NCBI GenBank assembly: GCA_964036045.1
Contig: OZ038379.1
Coordinates: 81,075,429 to 81,139,428 of the forward strand
Direction of reading: 5' to 3'
Length of the DNA: 64,000 nucleotides
DNA from: Eutreptiella sp. 'Long Island Sound 2002'
Taxonomy: Eukaryota > Euglenozoa > Euglenophyceae > Eutreptiales > Eutreptiaceae
Below are positions 21,213 to 33,150 of this stretch, one piece after another. Every line of letters starts with the position of its first letter. The first letter of the stretch is position 1. Both the position numbers and the translations under genes were made by a program. The notes beneath the pieces are model-generated. The model had not been told where the DNA came from, did no database searches, and saw only the letters and a program-made list of their open reading frames with translations.

Positions 21213-23181
21213 CTATCCCTCTTCATCGAACTTGACTTCAACCCCAGCGGCCTGCAGGCACTTAGAGTGCCAGTTTAGGCGACGCTTCTTGGCGTTCTCG
21301 CTGCTTTTGTCGGCGCCACCAGCGCTGGGGGTGGAGGGAGCTGGCCGTTTTGGACCCCACGGCTCAGGCTTAGGTGTCAGGTTGGGTGCTCCTCTTCCAC
21401 CGGTGGGGGGGGCTGAGGACCTTCGTCCTCCACCAGGGTTACCCTTACCCTTAAAACCTCCAAGGTTAGGCCCCCCCCCTTCCGCTCCTCCACCCTTACC
21501 GGCGGTCTTACACCGTTCCTCTTCCGCTTTCTTATGTTTTCCGGAAACGCCGCGTTTTATGTGGCACTCATCTTCATAATGCCTCCCCTGGCCGCAGTAT
21601 CCACACGTTATTGTGCAGCGGAAATGGTCTTGGTGCTTTACCTCGTGACCTTCTTTAGCTTTCTGCGTGTGCTTCAGCTGGAGCATGCACGCACTTCGCC
21701 CATCACAGTCAAGCGCGTGGCAAGCTCCATCTTTATCTCTCGTAGGACGACAGTAGAAAAGATTGGGGGCCCCTTTACCTTTGGAGGAGGGGGTCTCAGT
21801 CAAGTGCTTCAGCTGCCCACCATGACCCTTCCCAGGGTTAGGGTGGAGTTGACACGACCTCCCTCCAGGAGAATTCTCCGCAAGGGTCTCCCTTTGCAGA
21901 TGTTTGCGCAGATACTTGACCATGTGGGAGTCATTCTCCCTCTCCATGGCCAATTCGATCAACAGATCGACCAGATCATCGTAAGAGTGTGTCTGAGATT
22001 TCCTCTCGGACATCTCTCTGCAGTTATCCCATGTCCTGGTGGGAATCTTCCCAAATAGCCACAGTTGTAGCTCAGTCAGACCAAAGGACCAGGGGTTCAT
22101 TCACCCCATGAGCTCTTCCAACTGCGCCGCGAACTCAGAGATGTGTGCAGCTGTGGGGAATTCAGGGATTGAAGGCAGCTCAGGTCCATTTCGTAGACCG
22201 GATACATTTGCTCCGGTATTTTCAGGAAGTCGCCCGAGTTGGAGCTCTTCCTGATAGCGGTTTTAACCTGCCGCCGAAGGAATTTTTTTTTGCGGGACTT
22301 TTTGATGAGCGTGCATTTAGTCCAGACATCAGCGTGTTGCTGACCCGTGAGAAGCAAAAACTCAGAAACCTCGTCAGCCTATTCAGGCAGGTTTTTGGGG
22401 ATCGAACTCGGCGAGTTCGATCTGAAGGTTCGCCGTAGCAATTGCCTTTGTTCCCCTCCCTGGGACACCTGGGACACCTGTGTCACCTGTGCCACCTGAA
22501 AAGGGTGAGGCGTACACTGAGGCCAATGGGGCCAGTGCTGCCAGTCCATAGCCTTTCATGTCAGCCTCTGTGGTGTCACCTACACTGCAGACATTCCATT
22601 GGGGAGCTGTGGATGCCTCTGCAGCTCTTCGCATCCCTCGTTAGCAGTTCAACACCTGGGGACATAGTAGGTGGGGGCTTCTTCAAATCGGAGAGCCCCA
22701 GCTGTGTCCTGAGTCCTGCTGACAATGCACTCAGATTTGGATCTTCATCGCCTGCGCCCAGGACCCAGGAAAGCAACTCCATGGTCTCATCGAGACCCAG
22801 CTTAGGGGCTGCCATGCGTGGGGGCAAACCTCCATCCACACTAGTAGGTTCGGAACCGAGTGCGCTGGGACTGGGGCCAGGCTTCAGGCATTCATGCTTC
22901 TTTCGTTCCGCCGGCGGCATAGGTTCTCCAGACGCCCAGTCGGGTTCCCAATCTGATGATTGGGCCGACGACGACCAGTCCAGTTCGCCGTGAGGTATCT
23001 CGAATGTCTCCTCCTCCCAAGTAGCTCCGAACATCGTTCCCAAAGGCGCAACCTTCCCCTTTCCTTTCCTTGCCGCTCTTCTCCATGCCTTGACCTTGGC
23101 ATTGGCCGCTTCGGTCCCTGGGGTGGGCGTAGTTTCGGACGGGGGCATCGAGGACACTACAGAAACTAAGGCGGATGCCAC
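21213..23181 (-). pseudogene. gag: Gy-2 gag
   Basis: The N-terminal part (from MASALVSVVSSMPPSETTPT, 23181) is a Pro/Ser-rich leader with an ELDWSSSAQSSDWEPDW acidic stretch. The middle part (22634-22357) carries LQIELAEFDPQKPA and the capsid start, across two frameshifts. The C-terminal part (22100-21213) is open and holds the nucleocapsid with an intact zinc knuckle CGYCGQGRHYEDEC (CX2CX4HX4C), then basic and glycine-rich sequence to FDEEG-UAG. The product coats and packages element RNA. Confidence 0.75.
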
Positions 23182-23496
23182 AGGGTCCCTGCCTTCCAGA
23201 CGCCTGAGTTCGCCCGCGTTAAGCCGCGCGCCTCAGCGCTTGTACTCGGGCGGGCTGCTTCTGTATAAATCTCTTTGATTTCTTCCGCCCCTCTTGTTAC
23301 TGCAAGTTCTCCTGGAGGACCAGTATCCCGGGGTACACCACTTGTAGATGAAGGTCGTGCTCTCACATCATCAGTCTTTGACCTGGTGCTTGCAATCGGC
23401 ACTGTTTTGGCGCTGAGCGTGACAGACATCTTCACAGTTCGAGATACAACTTTTTGTTGGTGTTCTTCGCGTTCTGCTTTAGTCTTTTAGGGCCTT

Positions 23497-23508
23497 CCTC
23501 TGCTACCA
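23497..23508 (-). promoter_or_regulatory. Primer binding site of Gy-2
   Basis: Minus strand TGGTAGCAGAGG, complementary to a tRNA 3' end CCUCUGCUACCA (initiator Met type). Its first T is shared with the last base of the LTR. Confidence 0.8.
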
Positions 23509-24261
23509 GAAAAGGTTTCTGGTTTGCTCACACTTGCGCTTGTTCCTTGTATTTGTTTTAGAAAACCCTTGCTGATTTTCCACAACTCAAAATGAAGTCC
23601 ACACAAAGGTAATGTAGAGCAAGTCCAGGCACCGGATCAATCAAATCAGGATAAGTCCTTCCACAATCAAAACGGGTCTAACAAAGAGGGGCTGCAGATA
23701 GAAAAAAGTAGATCTAAAAGCAAACCTCCAATGGTTTATAAACAAAATAGATAATGGTATGTGAAACCTGGCAAGACTCAGGCGTCCAAGATAGCACCAA
23801 GCACTTCATGTGCACTCTTTTGGATGAAATGGTGTTGGTTAGGAATCTGAGGGCATAGGAATTAGGCCAGACACAGGATATGGCTTGGCCAGCAAGGCGA
23901 GGCAATTGAATTCAGAAACCATTCAAAAGTAGAACCACAATAAGTGGTAGAAACAGTTGAGTATAGGGGTCTTGAGGTGGGGGATCATTAGGCCTAACCT
24001 ACAAGACCTTAGGCATGAAGTGCCTACTTTATTTCGGTATAACCTCCATGAAGGAAGATACCTCCGCTCAGTTCAGTGATAGGGGTGAACTTCATGGGGG
24101 GCTAGGGTTATAACCCTAGTTGCTTTGAGAAGGTGAACTTTGAACTTCAAAAGAATGATAAAAATGATTAAGTTAGTCTCAACATAAATAAAAGGCTTTT
24201 AGGGGGGGCTTGGCCCGGATCAAGTCCCCCAAGAAAGACATGGCAGTGACCTTTTCTTACT
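23508..24261 (-). repeat. Gy-2 5' LTR
   Basis: 754 bp, inverted and diverged copy of 889-1596. On the minus strand it starts AGTAAGAAAAGGT and ends ACCTTTTCT, so the ends hold the short inverted repeat AGAAAAGGT/ACCTTTTCT. Confidence 0.82.
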
Positions 24262-24696
24262 GATGATTTTTGGTTCGCTAAGATGCAAAAAAGAAATGAT
24301 GCACTAATTTGTGTGGAAAAAACGTGATCGAAAAATGTAAGTTCCAAATAACAAATGATCCACCGAGTGATGTTCACGAAAATGATCCAAAGCATAACTT
24401 CCAACTATAAGTTTGACATCGTGCAAGTACAAAGCAACATATTGAACCAACAATATGTGTTATAAATGACCCAAAAATTAGTGGATCAATATATTGCTTT
24501 GTACTTGCACGATGTGTTAGTGTGTTGTCGCGTGACAGGCGCTGATGCAAAAGGGTCGTGAATTTGAACGCGCATTTGGCACGAGACCATAAATGAATTT
24601 CTGCCAAATCTGGTGAATCTGTTATTTCAAATGTTGTTTTGAATTAGAAACCCAAGTGCCAGCAGCAAGAACCTATAATTCGCCTGTGCTGAACTA
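24262..24696. other. AT-rich flank of Gy-2 with a foldback
   Basis: Outside the LTR and before the transposon end T. No coding sequence. It contains the near-perfect inverted repeat described at 24416-24515; otherwise nothing recognised. Confidence 0.6.
24416..24515. repeat. 100-bp foldback (inverted repeat with 30-bp arms)
   Basis: Arms 24416-24445 and 24486-24515 start ACATCGTGCAAGTACAAAGC and are reverse complements with one mismatch; the spacer is 40 bp. A transcript would form a stable hairpin. It may be a small MITE or the source of a small RNA. Confidence 0.75.
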
Positions 24697-24901
24697 CCCT
24701 TGTTGCGCCCTTGTTGCGCCCTTGTTGCACCTTTGTCACGCCCCTTGTCGCGCCCCTTATCGCGCGATAACACCCCTTATGGCGCCCTTATCGCGCAGCC
24801 TTGTCGCGCGATAACCCCCTTATCGCACCCCTTGTTACACCCCCTTATGTTGCATTCGTAGGTTTCCGTTGCACTTTTCCCTCTTCCCTTGTTCTCAGAC
24901 C
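24697..24901 (+). repeat. End sequence of DNA transposon T, copy 1
   Basis: Starts with repeats of CCCTTGTTGCGC and holds the palindrome TTATCGCGCGATAA. It matches 34003-34219 up to the words TTCTCAGACC and is cut there by the satellite. Confidence 0.8.
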
Positions 24902-27900
24902 CCCGGCAGCCCACCAAGAGGGCGGGCAGTCGGGGAAGGGAGAGCGCCGGACCCCGGACGCCCCACATCCAGGCAGGAGGCGCCCCCCCCGGGCGCCCCT
25001 GTGCCACCCCACTGCGCGCAAACCCAGCTCCAAAGAGCGCGCGCTGTCGGGTTGGTGACGGGTCCCCACGCCCGCACCCCCCCGCACCCGCAGCAAGTGG
25101 GTAGTGGGCCGCGGCATCCCACCCAGAGGGCAGGCAGTCGGGGTCGGGAGAGCGCCCGACCCTGGACGCCCCAGACCAAGGCAAGAGGCCCCCCCCCCCC
25201 GGGCACCCTCATGCCGCCCCCACAGCGCGCAAAGCCAGCTCCCAAGAGCGCGCGCTGTGGGGTTGGTGACGGGTCCCAACGCCCGCACCCGCCCGCACCC
25301 ACAGCCAGTGGGTAGTGGGCCCCGGCAGCCCGCCCAGAGGGCGGGCAGTCGGGGGTGGGAGAGCGCCCGACCCCGGACGCCCCACACCCAGGCAAGAGGC
25401 GCCCCCCCCGGGCACCCTCATGCCGCCCCCACAGCACGCAAGAGCGCGCGCTGTGGGGTTAGTGACGGGTCCCCACGCCCGCACCCCCCCGCACCCACAG
25501 CAAGTGGGTAGTAAGCCTCGGCAGCCCACCCAGAGGGCGGGCAGTCGGGGTTGGCAGAGCGCCGGACCCCGGAGCTCCCACACCCAAGCAGGAGGCGCCC
25601 CCCCCGGGATGCCCTCGTGCCGCCCCACAGCGCGCAAAACCAGCTCGCAGGAGCGCGCGCTGTGGGGTTGGTGACGGGCCCCCACGCCCGCACCCCCCCG
25701 CACCCACAGCCAGTGGGTAGCGGGCCCCGGTAGCCCGCCCAGAGGGCGGGCAGTCGGGGGTGGGAGAGCGCCCGACCCTGGACGCCCCACACCCAGGCAG
25801 GAGGCGCCCCCCGCGGGCGCCCTCGTGCCGCCCCCACAGCGCGCAAAGCCAGCTCGCAAGAGCGCGCGCTGTGGGGTTGGTGACGGGTCCCCACGCCCCC
25901 ACCCCCCCGCACCCACAGCCAGTGGGTAGTGGGCCCCGGCAGCCCGCCCAGAGGGCGGGCAGTCGGGGGTGGGAGAGGGCCCGACCCCGGACGCCTGACA
26001 TACAGGCACGGGGCGCCCTCCCCGGGCACCATCATGCCGCCCGCACAGCACGCAAGAGCGAGCGCTGTGGGGTTGGTGACGGGTCCCCACGCCCGCACCC
26101 CCCCGCAGCCACAGCAAGTGGGTAGTGGGCCCCGGCAGCCCGCGCAGAGGGCGGGCAGTCGGGGGTGGGAGAGCGCCCGACCCCGGACGCCCCACACACC
26201 CAAGCAGGAGGCGCCCCCCCCCGGGCGCCCTCGTGCCGCCCCAACAGCGCGGTAAACCAGCTCGCAAGAGCGCGCGCTGCCGGGTTGGTGACGGGCCCCC
26301 ACACCCACAGCCCCCCGGGCCCACAGCCAGTGTGTAGTGGGCCCCGGCAGCCCGCACAGATGGCGGGCAGTCGGGGGTGGGAGAGCGCCCAACCCCTGGA
26401 CGCCCCACACCCAGGCAGGAGGCGCCCCCCCCGGGCGCCTTCGTGCTGCCCCCACAGCGCGCAAAGCCAGCTCGCAAGAGCGCGCGCTGTGGGGTTGGTG
26501 ACGGGCCCCCACGCCGGCATCCCCCAGCACCCACAGCCAGTGGGTAGTGGGCCCCGGCAGCCCGCCCAGAGGGCGGGCAGTCGGGGGTGGGAGAGCGCCC
26601 AACCCCGGACGCCCCACACCCAGGCAGGAGGCGCCCCCCCCGGGCGCCCTCGTGCCGCCCCCAGAGCGCGCAAAGCCAGCTCGCAAGAGCGCGCGCTGTG
26701 GGGTTGGTGACGGGTCCCCACGCCCGCACCCCCCCGCACCCACAGCCAGTGGGTAGTGGGCCCCGGCAGCCCGCCCAGAGGGCGGGCAGTCGGGCTTGGA
26801 GAGCGCCTGACCCCGGACGCCCCACACCCAGGCAAGAGGTGCCCCCCCCGGGCACCCTCATGCCGCCCCCGAAGCGCGCAAAGCTAGCTCGCAAGAGCGC
26901 GCGCTGTGGGGTTGGTGACGGGTCCCCACGCCCGCACCCCCCCGCACCCACAGCCAGTGGGTAGTGGGCCCCGGCAGCCCGCCCATAGGGCGGGCAGTCG
27001 GGGGTCCGAGAGCGCTAGACCCCGGACGCCCCACACCCAGGCAAGAGGCGCCCCCCGCGGGCACCCTCATGCCGCCCCCACAGCACGCAAGAGCGCGCGC
27101 TGTGGGGTGATAGACGGGTCCCCACGCCCGCAACCCCCCGCACCCACAGCCAGTGGGTAGTGGGCCCCGGCAGCCCGCCCAGAGAGCGGGCAGTCGGGGG
27201 TGGGAGAGCGCCCAACCCCGTACGCCCCACACTAAGGCAGGATGCGCCCCCCCGGGGCGCCCTCGTGTCGCCCCCACAGCGCGCAAAGCCAGCTCGCAAG
27301 AGCGCCCGCTGTGGGGTTGGTGACGGGTCCCCACGCCGGCACCCCCCCGCACCCACAGCCAGTGGGTAGTGGGCCCCGGCAGCCCGCGCAGAGGGCGGGC
27401 AGTCGGGGCCGGGAGAGCGCCCGACCCCGGACGCCCCACACTCAGGCAAGAGGCGCCCCCCCTGGGCACCATCATGCCGCCCCCACAGCACGCAAGAGCG
27501 CGCGCTGTGGGGTCGGTGACGGGTCCCCACGCCCCCACCCCCCCGCACCCACAGCCAGTGGGTAGTGGGCCCCGGCAGCTCGCCCAGAGGGCGGGCAGTT
27601 GGGGCTGGGGGAGGGCCCGACCCCGGACGCCTCACACCCAGGCAAGGGGCGCCCCCCCCGGGCACCATCATGCCGCCCGCACAGCACGCAAGAGCGAGCG
27701 CTGTGGGGTTGGTGACGGGTCCCCACGCCCGCACCCCCCCGCAGCCACAGCAAGTGGGTAGTGGGCCCCGGCAGCCCGCCCAGAGGGCGGGCAGTCGGGG
27801 GTGGGAGAGCGCCCGACCCCGGACGCCCCACACACCCAAGCAGGAGGCACCCCCCCCCGGGCGCCCTCGTGCCGCCCCCACAGCGCGGTAAACCAGCTCG

Positions 27901-30900
27901 CAAGAGCGCGCGCTGTGGGGTTGGTGACGGGCCCCCACGCCCGCACCCCCCGGCACCCACAGCCAGTGGGTAGTGGGCCCCGGCAGCCCGCTCAGAGGGC
28001 GGGCAGTCGGGGGTGGGAGAGCGCCCGACCCCGGACGGCCCACACCCAGGCAAGAGGCGCCCCCATCGGGCACCCTCATGCCGCCCCCACAGCACGCAAG
28101 AGCGCGCGCTGTGGGGTTGGTGACGGGTCCCCACGGCCGCATCCCCCTGCGCCCAGAGCCAGTGGGTAGTGGGCCCCGGCAGCCCGCCCAGAGGGCGGGC
28201 AGTCGGGGGTGGGAGAGCGCCCAACCCCGTACGCCCCACACCCAGGCAGGAGGCGCCCCCCCCGGGCGCCCTCGTGCCGCCCCCACAGCGCGCAAAGCCA
28301 GCTCGCAAGAGCGCGCGCTGTTTGGTTGGTGACGGGTCCCCACGCCCGCACCCCCCCGCACCCACAGCCAGTGGGTAGTGGGCCCCGGCAGCCCGCCCAG
28401 TGGGCGGGCAGTCAGGGTTGGAGAGCGCCCGACCCCGGACGCCCCACACCCAGGCAAGAGGCGCCCCCCCCGGGCACCCTCATGCCGCCCCCACAGCGCG
28501 CAAAGCTAGCTCGCAAGAGCGCGCGCTGTGGGGTTGGTGACGGGTCCCCACGCCGGCACCCCCCCGCACCCACAGCCAGTGAATAGTGGGCCTCGGCAGC
28601 CCGCCCAGAGGGCGGGCAGTCGGGGGTGGGAGAGCGCCCGACCCCGGACGCCCGACACTCAGGCAAGAGGCGCCCCCCCCGGGCACCATCATGCCGCCCC
28701 CACAGCACGCAAGAGCGCGCGCTGTGGGGTTGGTGACGGGTCCCCACGCCCGCACCCCCCCGCACCCACAGCCAGTGGGTAGTGGGCCCCGGCAGCCCGC
28801 CCAGAGGGTGGGCAGTCGGGGGTTGGACAGCGCTCGACCTCGGAGGCCCCACACCCAGGCAAGAGATGCCCCCCCTGGGCATTCTCATGCCGCCCCCACA
28901 GCACGCAAGAGCGCGCGCTGTGCGGTTGGTGACGGGTGCCCACACCCGCACCCCCCCGCACCCACAGTCAGTGGGTACTGGGCCCCGGCAGCCCGCCCAG
29001 AGGGCGGGCAGTCGGGGGTGCGAGAGCGCCCGACCCCGGACGCCCCACACCCAGGCAGGAGGCGCCCCCCTCGCGCGCCCTTCGTGCCGCTCCCACAGCG
29101 CCCAAAGCCAGCTCGCAAGAGCGCGCGCTGTGGGGTTGGTGACGGGTCCCCATGCCCGCACCCCCCGGCACCCACAGCAGGTGGGTAGTGGGCCCCGGCA
29201 GCCCGCTCAGAGGGCGGGCAGTCGGGGGTGGGAGAGCGCCCGACCCCGGACGCCCCACACCCAGGCAAGAGGCGCCCCCATCGGGCACCCTCATGCCCCC
29301 TGCACAGCACGCAAGAGCGCGCGCTGTGGGGTTGGTGACAGGTCCCCACGGCCGCATCCCCCTGCACCCACAGCCAGTGGGTGGTGGGCCCCGGCAGCCC
29401 GCCCAGAGGGCGGGCAGTCGGATTGGGAGAGCGCCCGACCCCGGACGCCCCACATCCAGGCAGGAGGTGCCCCCCCGGGGCGCCCCCCTGCCGCCCCTAC
29501 AGCGCGCAAAGCCAGCTCGCAAGAGTGCGCGCTGTGGGGTTGGTGACGGGTCCCCACGCCGGCACCCCCCCGCACCCACAGCCAGTGGGTAGTGGGCCCC
29601 GGCAGCCCGCCCAGAGGGCGGGCAGTCAGGGGTGGGAGAGCGCCTGACCCCGGACGCCCCACACCCAGGCAAGAGGCGCCCCCCCCGGGCACCCTCATGC
29701 CGCACCCACAGCGCGCAAAGCTAGCTCGCAAGAGCGCGCGCTGTGGGGTTGGTGACGGGTCCCCACGCCCGCACCCCCCCGCACCCACAGCCAGTGGGTA
29801 GTGGGCCCCGGGAGCCGGCCCAGAGGGCGGGCAGTCGGGGTTGCGAGAGCGCCAGACCCCCGACGCCCCGGACCCAGGCAAAAGGCGCCCCCCCCGGGCA
29901 CCCTCATGCCGCCCCCACAGCGCGCAAAGCTAGCTCGCAAGAGCGCGCGCTGTGGGGTTGGTGACGGGTCCCCACGCCTACACCCCCCCGCACCGACAGC
30001 CAGTGGGTAGTGGGCCCCGGCAGCCCGCCCAGAGGGCGGGCATTCGGGGTCGGGAGAGCGCCAGACCCCGAACGCCCCACACCCAGGCAGGAGGCGCCCC
30101 CCGCGGGCACCCTCATGCCGCCCCCACAGCACGCAAAGCCAGCTCGCAGGAGCGCCCGCTGTGGGGTTGGTGACGGGTCCCCACGCCGGCACCCCCCCGC
30201 TCCCACAGCCAGTGGGTAGTGGGCCCCGGCAGCCCGCCCAGAGGGCGGGCAGTCGGGGGTGGGAGAGCGCCCGACCCCGGACGCCCCACACCCAGGCAAG
30301 CGGCGCCCCCCCCGGGTACCATCATGCCGCCCCCACAGCACGCAAGAGCGCGCGCTGTGGGGTTGGTGACGGGTCCCCACGACCGCACCCCCCCCGCACC
30401 CACAGTCAGTTGGTAGTGGGCCCCGGCAGCCCGCCCAGAGGGCGGGCAGTCGGGGGTTGGAGAGCGCCCGACCTCGGAGGCCCCACACCCAGGCAAGAGA
30501 TGCCCCCCCTGGGCACCCTCATGCCGCCCCCACAGCACGCAAGAGCGCGTGCTGTGGGGTTGGTGACGGGTCCCCACGCCCGCACCCCCCCGCACCCACA
30601 GTCAGTGGGTAGTGGGCCTCGGCAGCCCGCCCAGAGGGCGGGCAGTCGGGGGTGCGAGAGCGCCCGACCCCGGACGCCCCACACCCAGGCAGGAGGCGCC
30701 CCCCCCGGGCGCCCTCGTGCCGCTCCCACAGCGCGCAAAGCCGGCTCGCAAGAGCGCGCGCTGTGGGGTTGGTGACGGGTCCCCATGCCCGCACCCCCCG
30801 GCACCCACAGCCAGTGGGTAGTGGGCCCCGGCAGCCCGCCCAGAGGGCGGGCAGTCGGGGGTGGGAGAGCGCCCGACCCCGGACGCCCCACATCCAGGCA

Positions 30901-32645
30901 AGAGGCGCCCCCCCCGGGCACCCTCATGCCGCCCCCACAGCACGCAAGAGCGCGCGCTGCGGGGTTGGTGACGGGTCCCCACGGCTGCATCCCCCTGCAC
31001 CCACAGCCAGTGGGTAGTGGGCCCCGGCAGCCCGCCCAGAGGGCGGGCATTCGGATTGGGAGAGCGCCTGACCCCGGACGCCCCACATCCAGGCAGAAGG
31101 TGCCCCCCCGGGGCGCTCTCGTGCCGCCCCTACAGCGCGCAAAGCCAGCTCGCAAGAGCGCGCCCTGTGGGGTTGGTGCCGGGTCCCCACGCCCGCACCC
31201 CCCTGCACCCACAGCCAGTGGGTAGTGGGCCCCGGCAGCCCGCCCAGAGGGCGGGCAGTCGGGGGTGGGAGAGTGCCCGACCCTGGACGCCCCACACCCA
31301 GGCAAGAGGCGCCCCCCCCGGGCACCATCATGCCGCCCCCACAGCACGCAAGAGCGCGCGCTGTGGGGTTGGTGACGGGTCCCCACGCCCGCACCCCCCC
31401 GCACCCACAGCCAGTGGGTAGTGGGCCCCGGCAGCCCAGAGGGCAGCCCAGAGGGCGGGCAGTCGGGGTTGCGAGAGCGCCAGACCCCGGACGCCCCACA
31501 ACCAGGCAGGAGGCTCCCCCCCCGGGCGCCCTCGTGCCGCCCTAAAAGCGCGCGAAGCCACCTCGTAGGAGCGCGCGCTGTGGGGTTGGTGACGGGTCCC
31601 CACGCCCGCTCCCCCCTGCACCCACAGCCAGCCGGTAGTGGGCCCCGGCAGCCCGCCCAGAGGGCGGGCAGTCGGGGATGGGAGAGCGCCCGACCCCGGA
31701 CGCCCCGGACCCAGGCAAGAGGCGCCCCCCCCGGGCACCCTCATGCCGCCCCCACAGCACGCAAGAGGGCGCGCTGTGGGGTTGGTGACGGGTCTCCATG
31801 CCTGCAGCCCCCCGCACCCACAGCCAGTGGGTAGTGGGCCCCGGCAGCCCGCCCAGAGGGCGGGCAGTCGGGGTTGGGAGAGTGCCTGACCCCGAACGCC
31901 CCACACCCAGGCAAGAGGCGCCCCCGCTGGGCACCCTCATGCCGCCCCCACAGCGCGCAAGAGCGCGCGCTGTGGGGTTGGTGACGGGTCCCCACGCCCG
32001 CACCCCCCCGCACCCACAGTCAGTGGGTAGTGGGCGGCGGCAGCCCGCCCAGAGGGCGGGCAGTCGGGGGGTGGGGAAGCGCCCGACCCCAGATGCCCCA
32101 CACCAAGGCAAGAGGCGCCCCCCCCGGGCGCCCTCGTGCCGCCCCGACCGCGCGCAAAGCCAGCTCGCAGTAGCGCGCGCTGTGGGGTTGGTGACGGGTC
32201 TCCATGCCCGCAGCCCCCCGCACCCACAGCCAGTGGGTAGTGGGCCCCGGCAGCCCGCCCAGAGGGCGGGCAGTCGGGGTTGGGAGAGTGCCTGACCCCG
32301 GACGCCCCACACCCAGGCAAGAGGCGCCCCCCCCGGGCACCCTCATGCCGCCCCCACAGCGCGCAAGAGCGCGCGCTGTGGGGTTGGTGACGGGTCCCCA
32401 CGCCCGCACCCCCCCGCACCCACAGCCAGTGGGTAGTGGGCCCCGGCAGCCCGCCCAGAGGGCGGGCAGTCGGGATTGGGAGAGCGCCCGACCCCGGACG
32501 CCCCACACCCAGGCAGAAGGTGCCCCCCCCCGGGCGCCCTCGTGCTGCCCCCACAGCGCGCAAAGCCAGCTCGCAAGAGCGCGCGCTGTGGGGTAGGTGA
32601 CGGGTCCCCACGCCCGCACTCCCCCGCACCCACAGCCAGTGGGTA
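24902..32645. repeat. GC-rich satellite, about 38 tandem monomers in two size classes
   Basis: Each monomer contains AGTGGGCCCCGGCAGCCCGC, the hairpin GCCCGCCC-AGA-GGGCGGGC, CCCGGACGCCCCACACCCAG and a second hairpin CCCCACAGCGCGC / GCGCGCTGTGGGG (for example 25832-25844 and 25864-25876). Spacing between successive monomers is either about 196 or about 205-213 bp. The short class lacks about 13 bp in the loop of the second hairpin. The two classes are interspersed irregularly. Very long open frames occur on both strands only because stop codons are rare in such GC-rich DNA; the monomer lengths are not multiples of three, and none is a credible gene. Confidence 0.93.
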
Positions 32646-33150
32646 GTGGGCCCCGGCAGCCCGCCCAGGGGGCGGGCAGCTGGGGGAAGGGGAGCGCCTG
32701 ACCCCAGACGCCCCTCACAACGGCGGACGGCACCCCCCCCGGGGACGCCCTTCCGCCACCCCCACGGCGCGCAACGCCGGCCCGCAAGGGCGCGAGCCGT
32801 GGGGCCGGTGCTGGGTCCCCACACCCGCATCGACCGCACCCGGAACACACAGGCCGCTGTACCCCGGCTGCCCGCCCCAGAGGACGGGCTGTCGGGGGAG
32901 GGACAGCACCTGACACCAGACGCCCCTCACAACTGTGGCAGGCCCCCCCCGGGGGATGGCCCCCCACCACACCACCCCCGCAGCACGCAGCCCCCACAGG
33001 GCATGCAGGCCAAGGGGACAGTGTTGGGCCCCCACACCCACACACCCGCGCCCACAGCACGTGGGTAGCGGACCCCAACAGCCCGCCCAGGGGGCGGGCA
33101 GTCGGGGGAGGGGGAGCGCCTGACCTCGGACGCCCCTCGCAACACCAGAC
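32646..33150. repeat. Degenerate satellite monomers at the right edge
   Basis: Two to three divergent units still show CCCGCCC...GGGCGGGC pairs and CCAGACGCCCCTCACAAC in place of the standard block. Degeneration at an array edge is typical where unequal exchange no longer homogenises the repeats. Confidence 0.75.

Larger units (their letters stand above)
1..24261 (-). mobile_element. Gy-2: Ty3/gypsy-type LTR retrotransposon, minus strand, interrupted twice and cut by the left window edge
   Basis: On the minus strand the order is 5' LTR (23508-24261), primer binding site, gag, UAG, protease, spacer, reverse transcriptase, RNase H, integrase, chromodomain-like tail, then a long 3' untranslated region. 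Gy-1 (889-11202) interrupts the 3' region and a DNA transposon (16386-20070) interrupts the pol spacer. Joining 888 to 11203 restores the same sequence order that Gy-1 shows uninterrupted around 9480-9520, which proves the nesting. The 3' LTR is not in the window. Reading frames contain many stops and frameshifts, so the copy is dead. Confidence 0.85.

Noticed and set aside
24902-32645. CRISPR-like array
   Set aside because: The units are contiguous 196-209-bp repeats without unique spacers, in a eukaryotic context.
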